A stretch of 64,000 bases of DNA, taken from NCBI RefSeq assembly GCF_003385515.1, contig NZ_QNVT01000016.1, positions 1 to 64,000 on the forward strand. Reading direction: 5' to 3'. A program made the position numbers and the translations under genes. The notes beneath the pieces were generated by a model, which ran no database searches, was not told the origin of the DNA, and saw nothing but the letters and a program-made list of their open reading frames with translations. The first letter of the stretch is position 1, and the number at the start of each line of letters is the position of its first letter. The stretch comes from Chryseobacterium pennae (GTDB taxonomy: Bacteria; Bacteroidota; Bacteroidia; Flavobacteriales; Weeksellaceae). Of this stretch, positions 56,433-64,000 are shown piece by piece.

Positions 56433-57305
56433 TTAAAAAGTGTCTGCTTTAAGTATATCTGAATAATTAACTTTCATCTCGATGGTTCTTCCGGAAAGCT
56501 GCTCTTCTATCAGGCGGATCATCATCACTTTAGAGTTCGGGTACGTGAATTTTTTGAACACATAAATATTCCTGAAATTCTTCCTGAAATGCTTTTGAGG
56601 GTTCAGTTGAAACACAGGAGTCATTTCAATGCTCTGATTGTTGGTCGCCTTATGTATTTTTTTATCTTCTACAGAGAATTTCAAAGCTTCTATATCATAG
56701 CTTAAGTTGGAGTTGTTTTTAAAGGTCATATCCAAAAAGATATAGTCACTAAAAACATAGACATTATTAAGCTGAACACTAAGCCCGAGGTTTTTCTCTT
56801 CCCGGATCGGATTTTTTTCTGATTTTTTCTGAATGATGTTCATCGCAGATTTTCTCAGCTCAAGATTGGAGAAAACCATTTTATCAAATTCTATGGGCTG
56901 CATTTCCTCCGGTTGAATATGGATATTGGTAACGATATTCAGGTTTTCAGGATTTCTGTAAACTGCTTTGTATTGGGCAATAAAGGATTGACCGACCACC
57001 GTAATCACCCCGATTTGATCCCCGTTAGAATAATACAGAAGTGTTTTTCTGTTTTTATCTTTATCCGAAGCATCGGTAAGATCTACAATTTTAACACGAG
57101 CAATCTGGGTTGAAGGTAAATCTCCGGTGAGCTGCTGAGTGGATAGATCTACATATTGGATGGGTTCCGGAGAAATGATATGAAGGCTGATTCCTTCCGT
57201 AATTTCGAGTTCCGCTAAATCCGAACTCAACTGCTGCTTCGTGACGGTTTGTGCAGTAAAAAGTTGGGTTATGAAAATCAGTAAAGTATACAATATGGCT
57301 TTCAT
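56433..57305 (-). CDS. traN: conjugative transposon protein TraN (VirB9-like)
   Basis: A 290-residue exported protein (signal peptide ending at FTAQ) with beta-rich N-terminal and C-terminal halves, including HISPEPIQYVDLSTQQLTGD and LFQLNPQKHF-like strands (actually VFQLNPQKHFRKNF). Size, position after TraM and composition fit TraN (DUF4138), a VirB9-type periplasmic/outer membrane subunit of the transfer channel. Five bases separate it from TraM. Confidence 0.82.
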   Translation of the reverse strand: MKAILYTLLIFITQLFTAQTVTKQQLSSDLAELEITEGISLHIISPEPIQYVDLSTQQLTGDLPSTQIARVKIVDLTDASDKDKNRKTLLYYSNGDQIGVITVVGQSFIAQYKAVYRNPENLNIVTNIHIQPEEMQPIEFDKMVFSNLELRKSAMNIIQKKSEKNPIREEKNLGLSVQLNNVYVFSDYIFLDMTFKNNSNLSYDIEALKFSVEDKKIHKATNNQSIEMTPVFQLNPQKHFRKNFRNIYVFKKFTYPNSKVMMIRLIEEQLSGRTIEMKVNYSDILKADTF

Positions 57306-57309
57306 TTCT

Positions 57310-58524
57310 TTATTTTTTTTGTTGGTTTTGTGAATCTTTCAATTGTTTTTCGTCAATCAGGAATACATAAGAGTTGTACTTCAATTTGGCTTTGTTGGTT
57401 TTAATCAGGTTGGCAATGGATTTGGATGTGGATGTGAATAATTTGGAGCCGATACTGGTAAAAAATCCCTGTCCGCCCATATCCATCTGCGTTCCCTGTA
57501 CAGAGTTGCTTCCCATTTCCCGGATCATATCCCGGAAAACGCTCTCGGGAACATACAACCCCTTCATTCCATCGACATCATAAACCGATAAGTTGACAGG
57601 ATAAATTTCTCCTTTAGTGAATAAGGATATGATACTGAGATTAACCCTTTGCATCACAAATCCTGAAATTTGTCCATAGAGTATCGAGCCTTTGCTGAGC
57701 TTTTTGTTCCCCACAAAGATGTCTTCCAGTAGCCTAAGCCGAATCCGGCTTCCCAAATACCCCTTGTTATTTTCATCAATGACCGCTTTAATAAAGCTGT
57801 TTTCCTTTTCTTTGTAAAAAGCATTGAACTCGCTGTTGATACCTGATTTGCTGACATTGAAGGTTGAATTAAGGAAATCTTCCATTTTTTCTTTGTTAGC
57901 CTTCAATTTTTCCTCTGCTGCCAGTTTACTTTGATACTCCGGGTCTCTTGCTTTTTCCAAAGAATCCATTACCAACATCTGCTGTTTCAGGTATTTGATC
58001 GGATCAGGGTTTTGCTCTCTATTTTGAGGGTTTACTTTTGGATTCTCAGAGGTATAGTTACTTTCCGGTTTGCCGTAGGATTTATCGTTCAGCATCCGGA
58101 TAATTTCTGAAGACCTTTTGTAATCCCTATCGTCATTCTGGTCTTTTTTCGGGTTATAGTAAGAAGATAAATTTCCTTTCGGATGATACCCGTTTTGTCT
58201 TCCGGATAGAGCCTTGAGTGAATCTATTTTTCTCTTCTGAGCTAATGACAGCTGGTCTTCGTAGCTCAACAAACTGTCCTTTTCTTTGCCCAGCCCTTCG
58301 AGCATCGTCCTGTTATCCTCTTTTTTGAAAAATGCATCATACGCATCATTTTTACTCATAATGGAATCATGCGACTCACCGAGGGAAAGCGAGAGTTCTT
58401 TGGGCTTCTCTTTAGGTTCTTCTTTTTTGGTGAACTGGGTTCCTACATATATAAAAAGCAGCAGAAACGGCAACGCCAAAAGGGGCAGGATATATTTCTT
58501 CTGTTTGAAATTAAGTTTTTTCAT
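57310..58524 (-). CDS. traM: conjugative transposon protein TraM (VirB10-like)
   Basis: A 404-residue inner membrane protein: short cytoplasmic N-terminus, one transmembrane helix (KKYILPLLALPFLLLFIYVG), a long charged linker and a C-terminal beta domain from about residue 230 with YGQISGFVMQRVNLSI and VDGMKGLYVPES. This is the TraM (VirB10-type) layout, bridging inner and outer membrane. The frame is also open to an ATG at 58569, which overlaps the upstream gene; the ATG at 58524 gives a more usual N-terminus. Confidence 0.86.
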   Translation of the reverse strand: MKKLNFKQKKYILPLLALPFLLLFIYVGTQFTKKEEPKEKPKELSLSLGESHDSIMSKNDAYDAFFKKEDNRTMLEGLGKEKDSLLSYEDQLSLAQKRKIDSLKALSGRQNGYHPKGNLSSYYNPKKDQNDDRDYKRSSEIIRMLNDKSYGKPESNYTSENPKVNPQNREQNPDPIKYLKQQMLVMDSLEKARDPEYQSKLAAEEKLKANKEKMEDFLNSTFNVSKSGINSEFNAFYKEKENSFIKAVIDENNKGYLGSRIRLRLLEDIFVGNKKLSKGSILYGQISGFVMQRVNLSIISLFTKGEIYPVNLSVYDVDGMKGLYVPESVFRDMIREMGSNSVQGTQMDMGGQGFFTSIGSKLFTSTSKSIANLIKTNKAKLKYNSYVFLIDEKQLKDSQNQQKK

Positions 58525-58558
58525 TGAGTTTTGATTTTTAGATAAATTGCTTCCGGTG

Positions 58559-58912
58559 CTAACGGGCATTTTTTAATTGCTGGTATTGGCTAAACAAATA
58601 TTCAATCCTCAGACTGTCTTCTTTCTGTAATTGTTTCCGGTCTCTTTTCTCTTTTAAAGATTTGAGGTCTTCTACAATCTTTTCCATTTCTTTTTCGTTA
58701 TTTACCGTAGGGTTTTGAGCCATCTGGCTTTTGGAATAAAGAACAGGTGGTTTAATCGTAAATACTGTTTCTGAGGGGAAGAATATTCCCTGGATCAGAG
58801 AACCTATGAATGACACTGACAAAAAAATCATTGAATAGGTGAAAAACTTTTTAGGATGACGAACAATCCATTGTATGCATTTCTGTCCGGTGTTTTTGAA
58901 TGAAGTATTCAT
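58559..58912 (-). CDS. small membrane protein in the TraL position
   Basis: A 117-residue protein with one transmembrane helix (about 24-44) and a C-terminal coiled coil. It is encoded between TraK and TraM, where Bacteroidetes elements have TraL. No sequence motif to confirm the name. Confidence 0.7.
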   Translation of the reverse strand: MNTSFKNTGQKCIQWIVRHPKKFFTYSMIFLSVSFIGSLIQGIFFPSETVFTIKPPVLYSKSQMAQNPTVNNEKEMEKIVEDLKSLKEKRDRKQLQKEDSLRIEYLFSQYQQLKNAR

Positions 58913-58914
58913 TG

Positions 58915-59529
58915 CTAGTATGAATTTTTGGTTTGATTGTTAATTTCTTCATTATCAAGAATGCGCCAGTTTTTGAGGATCACTCCATGCGGGTTATTGG
59001 GGCTTCGGATAATGTCCTCAAAGAACCCCTCAGTGATAAGCTTTCTGGTAATTACGGATGATTTTCTTGTGATCATTTGTTTCCCGAAAAAGGCGAATTT
59101 CTTTTGTTCCATATCAAGCTTAACCGAATCAGTATGAATGCTTACCATAGAACTGGACGCTATAATCTGGTTATAAAAGCCTTTTTCCCTCAGATTGGTG
59201 TATTCTTTCTTGCCGCTGTCATCGATGAGGTACAGTGATTTCTGAATATTATCCTTGATATAGGTATCGTCAGGAGCCAAGGTGAAAAATAATCGGTGGA
59301 AAAGTTCGATCTGGGCTTTGTATTCAACGGGTCGGTTAAGTAAAACATCGGTCTGTTTAGCCAAAACCGGAACTCCGTTATCCAGAATGTAAATGGATTT
59401 CCTGGAATCTTCAATCATTTTATAGGCGAAGAAAAAGCCACTGATAACAATAAAAACGGCAAAAGCAATAGCAGAAAGTGAAACCACCTTATTCACCTTG
59501 ATTCTTTGTTCTATATTTTTGATAAGCAT
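58915..59529 (-). CDS. traK: conjugative transposon protein TraK (VirB8-like)
   Basis: A 204-residue protein: short basic cytoplasmic N-terminus, one transmembrane helix (about 15-38) and a ~165-residue periplasmic domain. This is the VirB8-type layout of TraK. Its location between TraJ and the small TraL-position gene fits the conserved Bacteroidetes order. Confidence 0.86.
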   Translation of the reverse strand: MLIKNIEQRIKVNKVVSLSAIAFAVFIVISGFFFAYKMIEDSRKSIYILDNGVPVLAKQTDVLLNRPVEYKAQIELFHRLFFTLAPDDTYIKDNIQKSLYLIDDSGKKEYTNLREKGFYNQIIASSSMVSIHTDSVKLDMEQKKFAFFGKQMITRKSSVITRKLITEGFFEDIIRSPNNPHGVILKNWRILDNEEINNQTKNSY

Positions 59530-59551
59530 TTTATGGTACTATTTTTCGAGA

Positions 59552-60799
59552 TTATTTTTTATTTTTCATGCCCTGCTGAACTCTTCCCGATGCAGAACCT
59601 GCCGCAGCGGATTTTGCAGCCGTAGCCACTACAGAAGCTCCACCAGTCTTAACCGCCAGAACCGCAATTTTAGCACTGCCCGCCATTTTGCCCACAGCAC
59701 TTTTCATCTTGGTCATCGCTCCGGCCCCTCCCGCACTTACAATCGTGTCTGCAATCGTAGGGGTCATTAAAACCCCGATTCCGGTAACGATATAGGCAAC
59801 ACAGGTAAAAAGCTGGTTATAAATCATTCCCGAATTAGTTACATAGACCATTAGGGCATCTAAATTGGTCACCGTTCCATTCGTTAAAAGCGTGTCATAT
59901 CTTTCTATTTCCATCATATAGCCTGAAGCAATGAGCTGCTGACCAATGTTGATAATGGTATACGCCACAAAAGTGTACAGATTGATATTGATGAATTTGG
60001 AAACCCAGCTGTAGAAAGAGTTTTCAAACCCGGGAACAAGAGCCATACCCACCGCAATCGGACCTAATATAATAAGGATGTACGCCCAGATCTTCTGAAT
60101 AAAGAAAATCAGGTAGACACAAATTCTCAGAATGGAAAGGCAGATAAACTCAATGACTTCAGCAACTAATTTTTGCATCTGAAATTGCATCCTGATCTGC
60201 CACTCCTTAATGGGCTGGATAAGCTTATCTATCCCCTCGCTGATATCAAACCAGGAATCATCGGCATCTTTACCGGTATTCTCAATAACTTCCTGCTTGG
60301 CATCTTCATCCGCTTTCAGCTTGATGATGGCATCGAGCAATTGCTGCTGCTTTTTGAATCTCTCAACACGAAGGTCATTGACCTCAGATTCTATATCACT
60401 GAAAATGCTGACTCCCGGCTCTGCAATGGCTTCAAAGGGAGCCTGTATCAGATTGACGAAACCTGTCCAGTATATCAGGGTGAATCCAATCAGAATCGGT
60501 TTGAGCATGGGAGTAATTTCCCATTCCCTGTCTCCGGCGGCCATTTGCCATCCCATATACCCGAGGTACATCAAAGCCCCCAATCCGCCAATGGCTTTTC
60601 CAACCAATGCGGCATCGTTAGCATTGTCCTGAACACTGGCGTCCAGCTTGGTAAAGACCTCCATGAACCATTTCTCAAAAGCACCATCTCCCTTCAGGAA
60701 CTGGAGTAAATTGCTGTAATCACCATCGGTCTGGGCAAAGCCCATTACCGGCAATAAAAGAGCCAGAAGACAACAGCGTAAGGTTACTATCTTATTCAT
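59552..60799 (-). CDS. traJ: conjugative transposon protein TraJ (VirB6-like)
   Basis: A 415-residue polytopic inner membrane protein with an N-terminal signal-like helix (to FAQ), a large loop, a run of transmembrane segments between about 195 and 365 (ICVYLIFFIQKIWAYILIIL among them) and an Ala/Gly-rich C-terminal tail (SAAAGSASGRVQQG). This fits TraJ, the VirB6-type channel base. It starts one base after the stop of the 276-aa gene. Confidence 0.87.
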   Translation of the reverse strand: MNKIVTLRCCLLALLLPVMGFAQTDGDYSNLLQFLKGDGAFEKWFMEVFTKLDASVQDNANDAALVGKAIGGLGALMYLGYMGWQMAAGDREWEITPMLKPILIGFTLIYWTGFVNLIQAPFEAIAEPGVSIFSDIESEVNDLRVERFKKQQQLLDAIIKLKADEDAKQEVIENTGKDADDSWFDISEGIDKLIQPIKEWQIRMQFQMQKLVAEVIEFICLSILRICVYLIFFIQKIWAYILIILGPIAVGMALVPGFENSFYSWVSKFININLYTFVAYTIINIGQQLIASGYMMEIERYDTLLTNGTVTNLDALMVYVTNSGMIYNQLFTCVAYIVTGIGVLMTPTIADTIVSAGGAGAMTKMKSAVGKMAGSAKIAVLAVKTGGASVVATAAKSAAAGSASGRVQQGMKNKK

Positions 60800-60800
60800 C

Positions 60801-61631
60801 TTAATATCGGTGTTTGTATTGATTCATAATATTTTGAACGACCTGCTCGTCCGACGACGGACTCCAGGCTGTAGGCAATGCATATGGAGAATGATTTTTC
60901 AGGATATTTTTATAATCCAGAAGAAGGGTCGTCTTGTTATTATGTTTCCTTAACTCCTGAACAAATTTTCTCCAACGCAAAAGGGTTTCGTGGTACATCA
61001 GGAAGCGTTTTCCCCTTGGCATATCCATAGACCGGGACATCGAATATTTTTCTTTGATCATATCCAGTTCCTGCTGAAGCCTTTTTAATGTTCCTATACT
61101 ATTAAGCATTTCGTAAGTCTCCTGGTCTTTCAGCCTCCATTCCACAAAATTCTGCGGGGTATCAGGAAATTCAGTAATGGGTTTTAACATGCGCTTGTAA
61201 TACAATAGCCAAAGCGGATCGGCATCAACGGTAGTAGAAGTCCAATGGGCAAAGTCCTGGACACTCCTTTTATAAATGGTATCGGAAGCAGCTTTTATTT
61301 TTTTGGCTTCTTCTTCCTCATATTTCAATTGAGCGAATCGCTGATTCTGTACTCCCGTAGGTTTTAAGGGTCTTATGTCGTCTCCATCCTTATAATCCCT
61401 GTTGATTTTGGGAGCCCACATCCCCCATACCGTGGCATAGGCAAAATTGGTCTGAACTCCCAGGAAATATTTAGGGTATGGGCGCCAATCTCCCCAGCTT
61501 TCAAAAACCATCCGTTTGTGCTGGGCGACAATGGCAGGGTCATTGAGGCGTTTTACACTCAGTTGTGCGGAAACGACAGCAGCTACAAGCAAAAATTGCA
61601 GCCTGATTAATTTTATAAATAAATTTTCCAT
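60801..61631 (-). CDS. exported conjugation protein, TraI-region, with shared C-terminal motif
   Basis: A 276-residue exported protein (signal peptide ending near VSAQ) with no recognised domain. Its C-terminus DEQVVQNIMNQYKHRY matches the ends of the three proteins encoded just upstream, although the rest of the sequence is not similar. One base separates it from TraJ. Position corresponds to the TraH/TraI segment of Bacteroidetes transfer operons, but the exact letter cannot be assigned. Confidence 0.75.
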   Translation of the reverse strand: MENLFIKLIRLQFLLVAAVVSAQLSVKRLNDPAIVAQHKRMVFESWGDWRPYPKYFLGVQTNFAYATVWGMWAPKINRDYKDGDDIRPLKPTGVQNQRFAQLKYEEEEAKKIKAASDTIYKRSVQDFAHWTSTTVDADPLWLLYYKRMLKPITEFPDTPQNFVEWRLKDQETYEMLNSIGTLKRLQQELDMIKEKYSMSRSMDMPRGKRFLMYHETLLRWRKFVQELRKHNNKTTLLLDYKNILKNHSPYALPTAWSPSSDEQVVQNIMNQYKHRY

Positions 61632-61635
61632 TGTT

Positions 61636-62301
61636 TTAGTTAAAAATGTATTTGTATTTCTGAATAATGTCTCCCACTATGGCTCTGTCGATATTGATGT
61701 AATTCCTAAGGACAGGGACCTGATAGAGATAGGGGATCTTCTTGGCATTCTGTAGCCGTAAAATGATATAGAGAATATTGCCGTTGATATTCCTGACCCT
61801 TGTCAGGACCTTTTCAATGAGCATTTCCCGATCCATAGCATCCATCAGAAAATCTTTGTTTTCATTCAGGATATCCTGAGTGACCTCCTGTTGGAGCTTT
61901 ATGGCCTGCTGTCCTATAGCTGCATAATACTTTGAAACCAGTACGGCATATTCCGGATGTTGCATGGACAAATCCAGCATGGTTTGGGAGTTGCTTACGA
62001 TTTTTCCTAAATACTGATAGAGGTAGATGAGCTTTTTACTTTGGGTAAGGGCTGAATTGACATTTTTAAGCTGCTGGTAGATATATTCCTGAATGGCAAT
62101 AACCTGAGCCGTTTTATTTTTGATCTCATTATACAGCTCATTTTGCTTTTCATAAGAATCTAAAAAAGCTTGTTCACTCCCTAATCGAACGCCGTGATTG
62201 ACGGTAATCTGGGACAGCAGCTTGTCATTGATCACGATCTGCTGGCTTTTTACGGAAACCATAGAAAACACTAGAATTCCGAGGGTTACTATCTTTTTCA
62301 T
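61636..62301 (-). CDS. exported conjugation protein, paralogue of the 63042-63701 product
   Basis: A 221-residue exported, mainly helical protein (signal peptide MKKIVTLGILVFSMVSVKSQ). It shares layout and landmarks with the 219-aa protein at 63042-63701: HPEYAV versus HPQYAI, a DREMLIEKVLTRVRNINGNI helix versus DRYKILHNISGNVKNL, and the C-terminus DRAIVGDIIQKYKYIFN. They are paralogues within one operon. Probably a periplasmic or surface part of the transfer apparatus; such genes are labelled plasmid transfer protein or TraI in related elements. Confidence 0.77.
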   Translation of the reverse strand: MKKIVTLGILVFSMVSVKSQQIVINDKLLSQITVNHGVRLGSEQAFLDSYEKQNELYNEIKNKTAQVIAIQEYIYQQLKNVNSALTQSKKLIYLYQYLGKIVSNSQTMLDLSMQHPEYAVLVSKYYAAIGQQAIKLQQEVTQDILNENKDFLMDAMDREMLIEKVLTRVRNINGNILYIILRLQNAKKIPYLYQVPVLRNYINIDRAIVGDIIQKYKYIFN

Positions 62302-62307
62302 TTTTTA

Positions 62308-63030
62308 TTAAAAGGATTTAATGTTCTTCATAATGTTTTCCACCACTTGTTTATCCCTGTTGACGTAATACTGGAAAGCCCTTTTATTGCGCAGTACTTT
62401 AGCTTTAATATCCCGTATCTTGAGCAGCATATGGGTGGAATTTCTGCTTAGGGTTTTGACTTCACCCAGTGCATAATCCAATAAAATTTTACGTTCCGAT
62501 TTTTCCATTTGGTTGATGGCTCCGTAAGAGAGGATAATTCCGGCGATTAAGCGTGTTACCATTTGTAAATCATCTACATACTGTACTCCGGAAGGCAAGA
62601 CAGCTGCAATAGAGTAAGGTGCGGTACTGATTTCGTCAATAATGGCAGCCTGGTTCTGGGTGATCTTATCCACCTCTCTGCTCATCACTACTCCTGTTGG
62701 AATCGCCTGCAGGGCAAATGATACGATACGTAATCGATCCTGAATCTTGGTAACTTTGTCTTTGAAGTCGTTCCACTGGCTTCTGTTGGCGGTCTCAATA
62801 CCTGCATTCAGCGTCTGGTTTTGCCGCATTTCCTTTTGCCTGTTATGCTCCTTCATCGTGGCATTGATTTCCAAATCCATCATTGGAAAGGAAACATTTT
62901 CTTTTTGCCAGGCGGGTGTGGATCCTCCTCCGGAAGAAATTAATACAACATAAACTACCGGAATCAACAAGCCTAGAAACATTTTCTTTTTGCCTCCATT
63001 AGGTCGGCAAATCTCGTCCCTCGATTTCAT
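62308..63030 (-). CDS. exported conjugation protein with shared C-terminal motif
   Basis: A 240-residue helical protein with an N-terminal hydrophobic helix (about 17-34, MFLGLLIPVVYVVLISSGG), possibly starting at the internal Met 17. Conserved-looking stretches include KVTKIQDRLRIVSFALQAIPTG. Its end, DKQVVENIMKNIKSF, matches the C-terminal motif of its three neighbours. No named family recognised; part of the conjugation operon. Confidence 0.74.
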   Translation of the reverse strand: MKSRDEICRPNGGKKKMFLGLLIPVVYVVLISSGGGSTPAWQKENVSFPMMDLEINATMKEHNRQKEMRQNQTLNAGIETANRSQWNDFKDKVTKIQDRLRIVSFALQAIPTGVVMSREVDKITQNQAAIIDEISTAPYSIAAVLPSGVQYVDDLQMVTRLIAGIILSYGAINQMEKSERKILLDYALGEVKTLSRNSTHMLLKIRDIKAKVLRNKRAFQYYVNRDKQVVENIMKNIKSF

Positions 63031-63041
63031 CTTAAAAAAAT

Positions 63042-63701
63042 TTAAAAATTGCGTTTGTACCGGTTCATAATATCTTCAACAATGGCTTTATCCGTATTGA
63101 TATAGCCCGCAAAGGGATTAATGGAGTTCCAGAATCCCAGTCTGTTGGCTTTTTCCAATCGCAGCTTGATGGCCAACAGCCACAGCTTTAAATTCTTTAC
63201 GTTTCCGGAAATGTTATGCAGGATCTTATAGCGGTCGCCTGCCGTAGCGAGGTTCAGCTCTCCTGAAGCCAGGATGTCCGATACATCCGTTACGATTTTT
63301 AGGCTTTGCTCATAGGTTTTTTGCGAAGCTTTAACCCCGAAAATGGCGTATTGGGGATGTGCTGATGCCAGTTGAACGACGTCAGAAGAATACCCGTAGC
63401 ATTTATTGAGCTCCGTATAAATTTCCTTTACCTGAATTCCGTTTTGCAGGGTTCCGGAAACTTCTTTTAAGCCTTTGAGTATTTTATTCTGAATATCATT
63501 GGCGGCTACCATCTGGGTTCCTACCCAGGTTTGGGCATCTTTTAGCTTGGAAGTTTCTTCTATGACGTCATTCTGTTTGGCTTTCAGGTTTTCTGAATAC
63601 AGGATCATCGCTGCCGTTACGGTAGGATCTATGTACGTGTTTTGCGCATATAGTACACTTCCAAATCCTAAAAAAAATAAGCTAAACTTTTTCATATTCA
63701 T
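63042..63701 (-). CDS. exported conjugation protein, paralogue of the 61636-62301 product
   Basis: A 219-residue exported helical protein with signal peptide ending at YAQ. Same layout as the 221-aa paralogue (see 61636-62301) and C-terminus DKAIVEDIMNRYKRNF. It overlaps the end of the upstream gene by 20 bases, so translation is probably coupled. Its role in the transfer apparatus is unassigned. Confidence 0.77.
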   Translation of the reverse strand: MNMKKFSLFFLGFGSVLYAQNTYIDPTVTAAMILYSENLKAKQNDVIEETSKLKDAQTWVGTQMVAANDIQNKILKGLKEVSGTLQNGIQVKEIYTELNKCYGYSSDVVQLASAHPQYAIFGVKASQKTYEQSLKIVTDVSDILASGELNLATAGDRYKILHNISGNVKNLKLWLLAIKLRLEKANRLGFWNSINPFAGYINTDKAIVEDIMNRYKRNF

Positions 63702-64000
63702 GCAGTTGTTTATTGATTAATTCCGAAAGACTGATGTTATGATCTTCTAATTCCTGTGTGATGATTTTGAAGATATTCTTACCAAGATTCGCCTTCCGGT
63801 TCTTAAACCCGTGGTAGAGCGCCAGAACTTTTTTATCCAAAGGCTTTTGATAGAGGTTCACTAAGGAGACCATGCTTCCCATATCATCCCCGAAACTTTT
63901 CACCTGCTCTACAAAGATTTCTAAGGCTTTATCATAATTCCCGTACTGCTCAACGTAGTATTCAACAGCCGACTTCTCGGGCTTTTCCGTAGTGTAGGTC
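63682..64000 (-). CDS. C-terminal end of a conjugation gene cut by the window edge
   Basis: The frame is open to the last base of the window (about 105 residues readable, including EYYVEQYGNYDKALEIF), so this is the 3' end of a larger gene rather than a 73-residue one starting at a GTG. It is helical and charged, ending in LINKQLHEYEKV. By gene order the TraG (VirB4) ATPase region would lie here, but no ATPase motif is in the visible part, so the identity is open. Confidence 0.6.
   Translation of the reverse strand, partial: TYTTEKPEKSAVEYYVEQYGNYDKALEIFVEQVKSFGDDMGSMVSLVNLYQKPLDKKVLALYHGFKNRKANLGKNIFKIITQELEDHNISLSELINKQLHEYEKV

Larger units (their letters stand above)
28018..64000. mobile_element. 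integrative conjugative element, left part
   Basis: From the tRNA remnant to the right edge nearly all genes are on the minus strand and include a Bacteroidetes-type type IV secretion set (TraJ, TraK, TraM, TraN, coupling ATPase, M23 peptidase), ICE-typical accessory proteins and a Toprim-methylase-SNF2 protein, preceded by cargo (phosphorothioation defence operon, toxin/immunity pair). Integrase and relaxase are not in the window and must be to the right. The left boundary is inferred from the att-like sequence; the right boundary is not seen. Confidence 0.7.

Noticed and set aside
28018..64000. Insertion sequence or transposase gene within the island
   Set aside because: No DDE, HUH or serine recombinase motif is readable in any large frame; mobility is better explained by integration at a tRNA and conjugation.

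Overview
The window comes from a low-GC member of the Bacteroidota, most likely class Flavobacteriia (Chryseobacterium/Elizabethkingia-like). The evidence is the TAnnTTTG type of -7 promoter element found repeatedly in front of genes, the almost complete lack of Shine-Dalgarno sequences, many short lipoproteins with acidic tails after the lipobox Cys, a TonB receptor with a carboxypeptidase-like N-terminal domain, and a Bacteroidetes-type TraJ-TraN conjugation system. I ran no database search; family names rest on motifs I can read.

Region 1 (1-20.8 kb) is ordinary chromosome: an ECF sigma factor, tyrS, a fatty acid desaturase, a two-component system (TPR histidine kinase plus NarL-type regulator) flanked by two paralogous small lipoproteins, an esterase, a retropepsin-PDZ protease, an L,D-transpeptidase lipoprotein, LuxR- and AraC-type regulators, a TonB receptor followed directly by a PI-PLC-like secreted phosphodiesterase, and an amidohydrolase lipoprotein.

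Region 2 (20.8-27.65 kb) is a retron operon on the minus strand. The reverse transcriptase has YADD and both retron signatures (NAxxH and VTG). Just upstream I can fold a convincing msr-msd: a TATATTTG promoter element, a1, two small stem-loops, a long hairpin of 24 pairs with one bulged base, then a2, followed by a terminator-like hairpin before the RT start codon. Downstream are an ARM/HEAT protein with a WGR-like N-terminus and a winged-helix SWIM zinc-finger protein, an arrangement matching, as far as I recall, the type XIII retrons.

Region 3 (about 28.0 kb to the right edge) looks like an integrative conjugative element (ICE). Its left end carries a displaced tRNA 3' end (candidate att site) and a short direct repeat. 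The first cargo is a ten-gene minus-strand operon for DNA phosphorothioation-type defence: a DUF4007 protein, a BrxC-like ATPase, DndC, a membrane protein, a nucleoside-deoxyribosyltransferase-like protein, a cysteine desulfurase (DndA), a PLD-helicase, a 77-aa protein, DndD and a 188-aa protein in the DndE position. DndB and DndFGH are absent, so it resembles the DndCDEA-Pbe type more than the classical one. Next come a decayed SF1 helicase fragment and a papain-like-peptidase polymorphic toxin with its probable immunity gene.

The rest (44.4-64 kb) is the conjugation module, all on the minus strand: a giant Toprim-methylase-SNF2 protein with a probable overlapping gene inside its linker, accessory proteins, an M23 peptidase, the coupling ATPase, TraN, TraM, a small TraL-position protein, TraK, TraJ and a set of four exported proteins that share a C-terminal motif. 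The gene at the right edge is cut off. No relaxase or integrase lies in the window, so they should be to the right, where an intact tRNA gene is also predicted.
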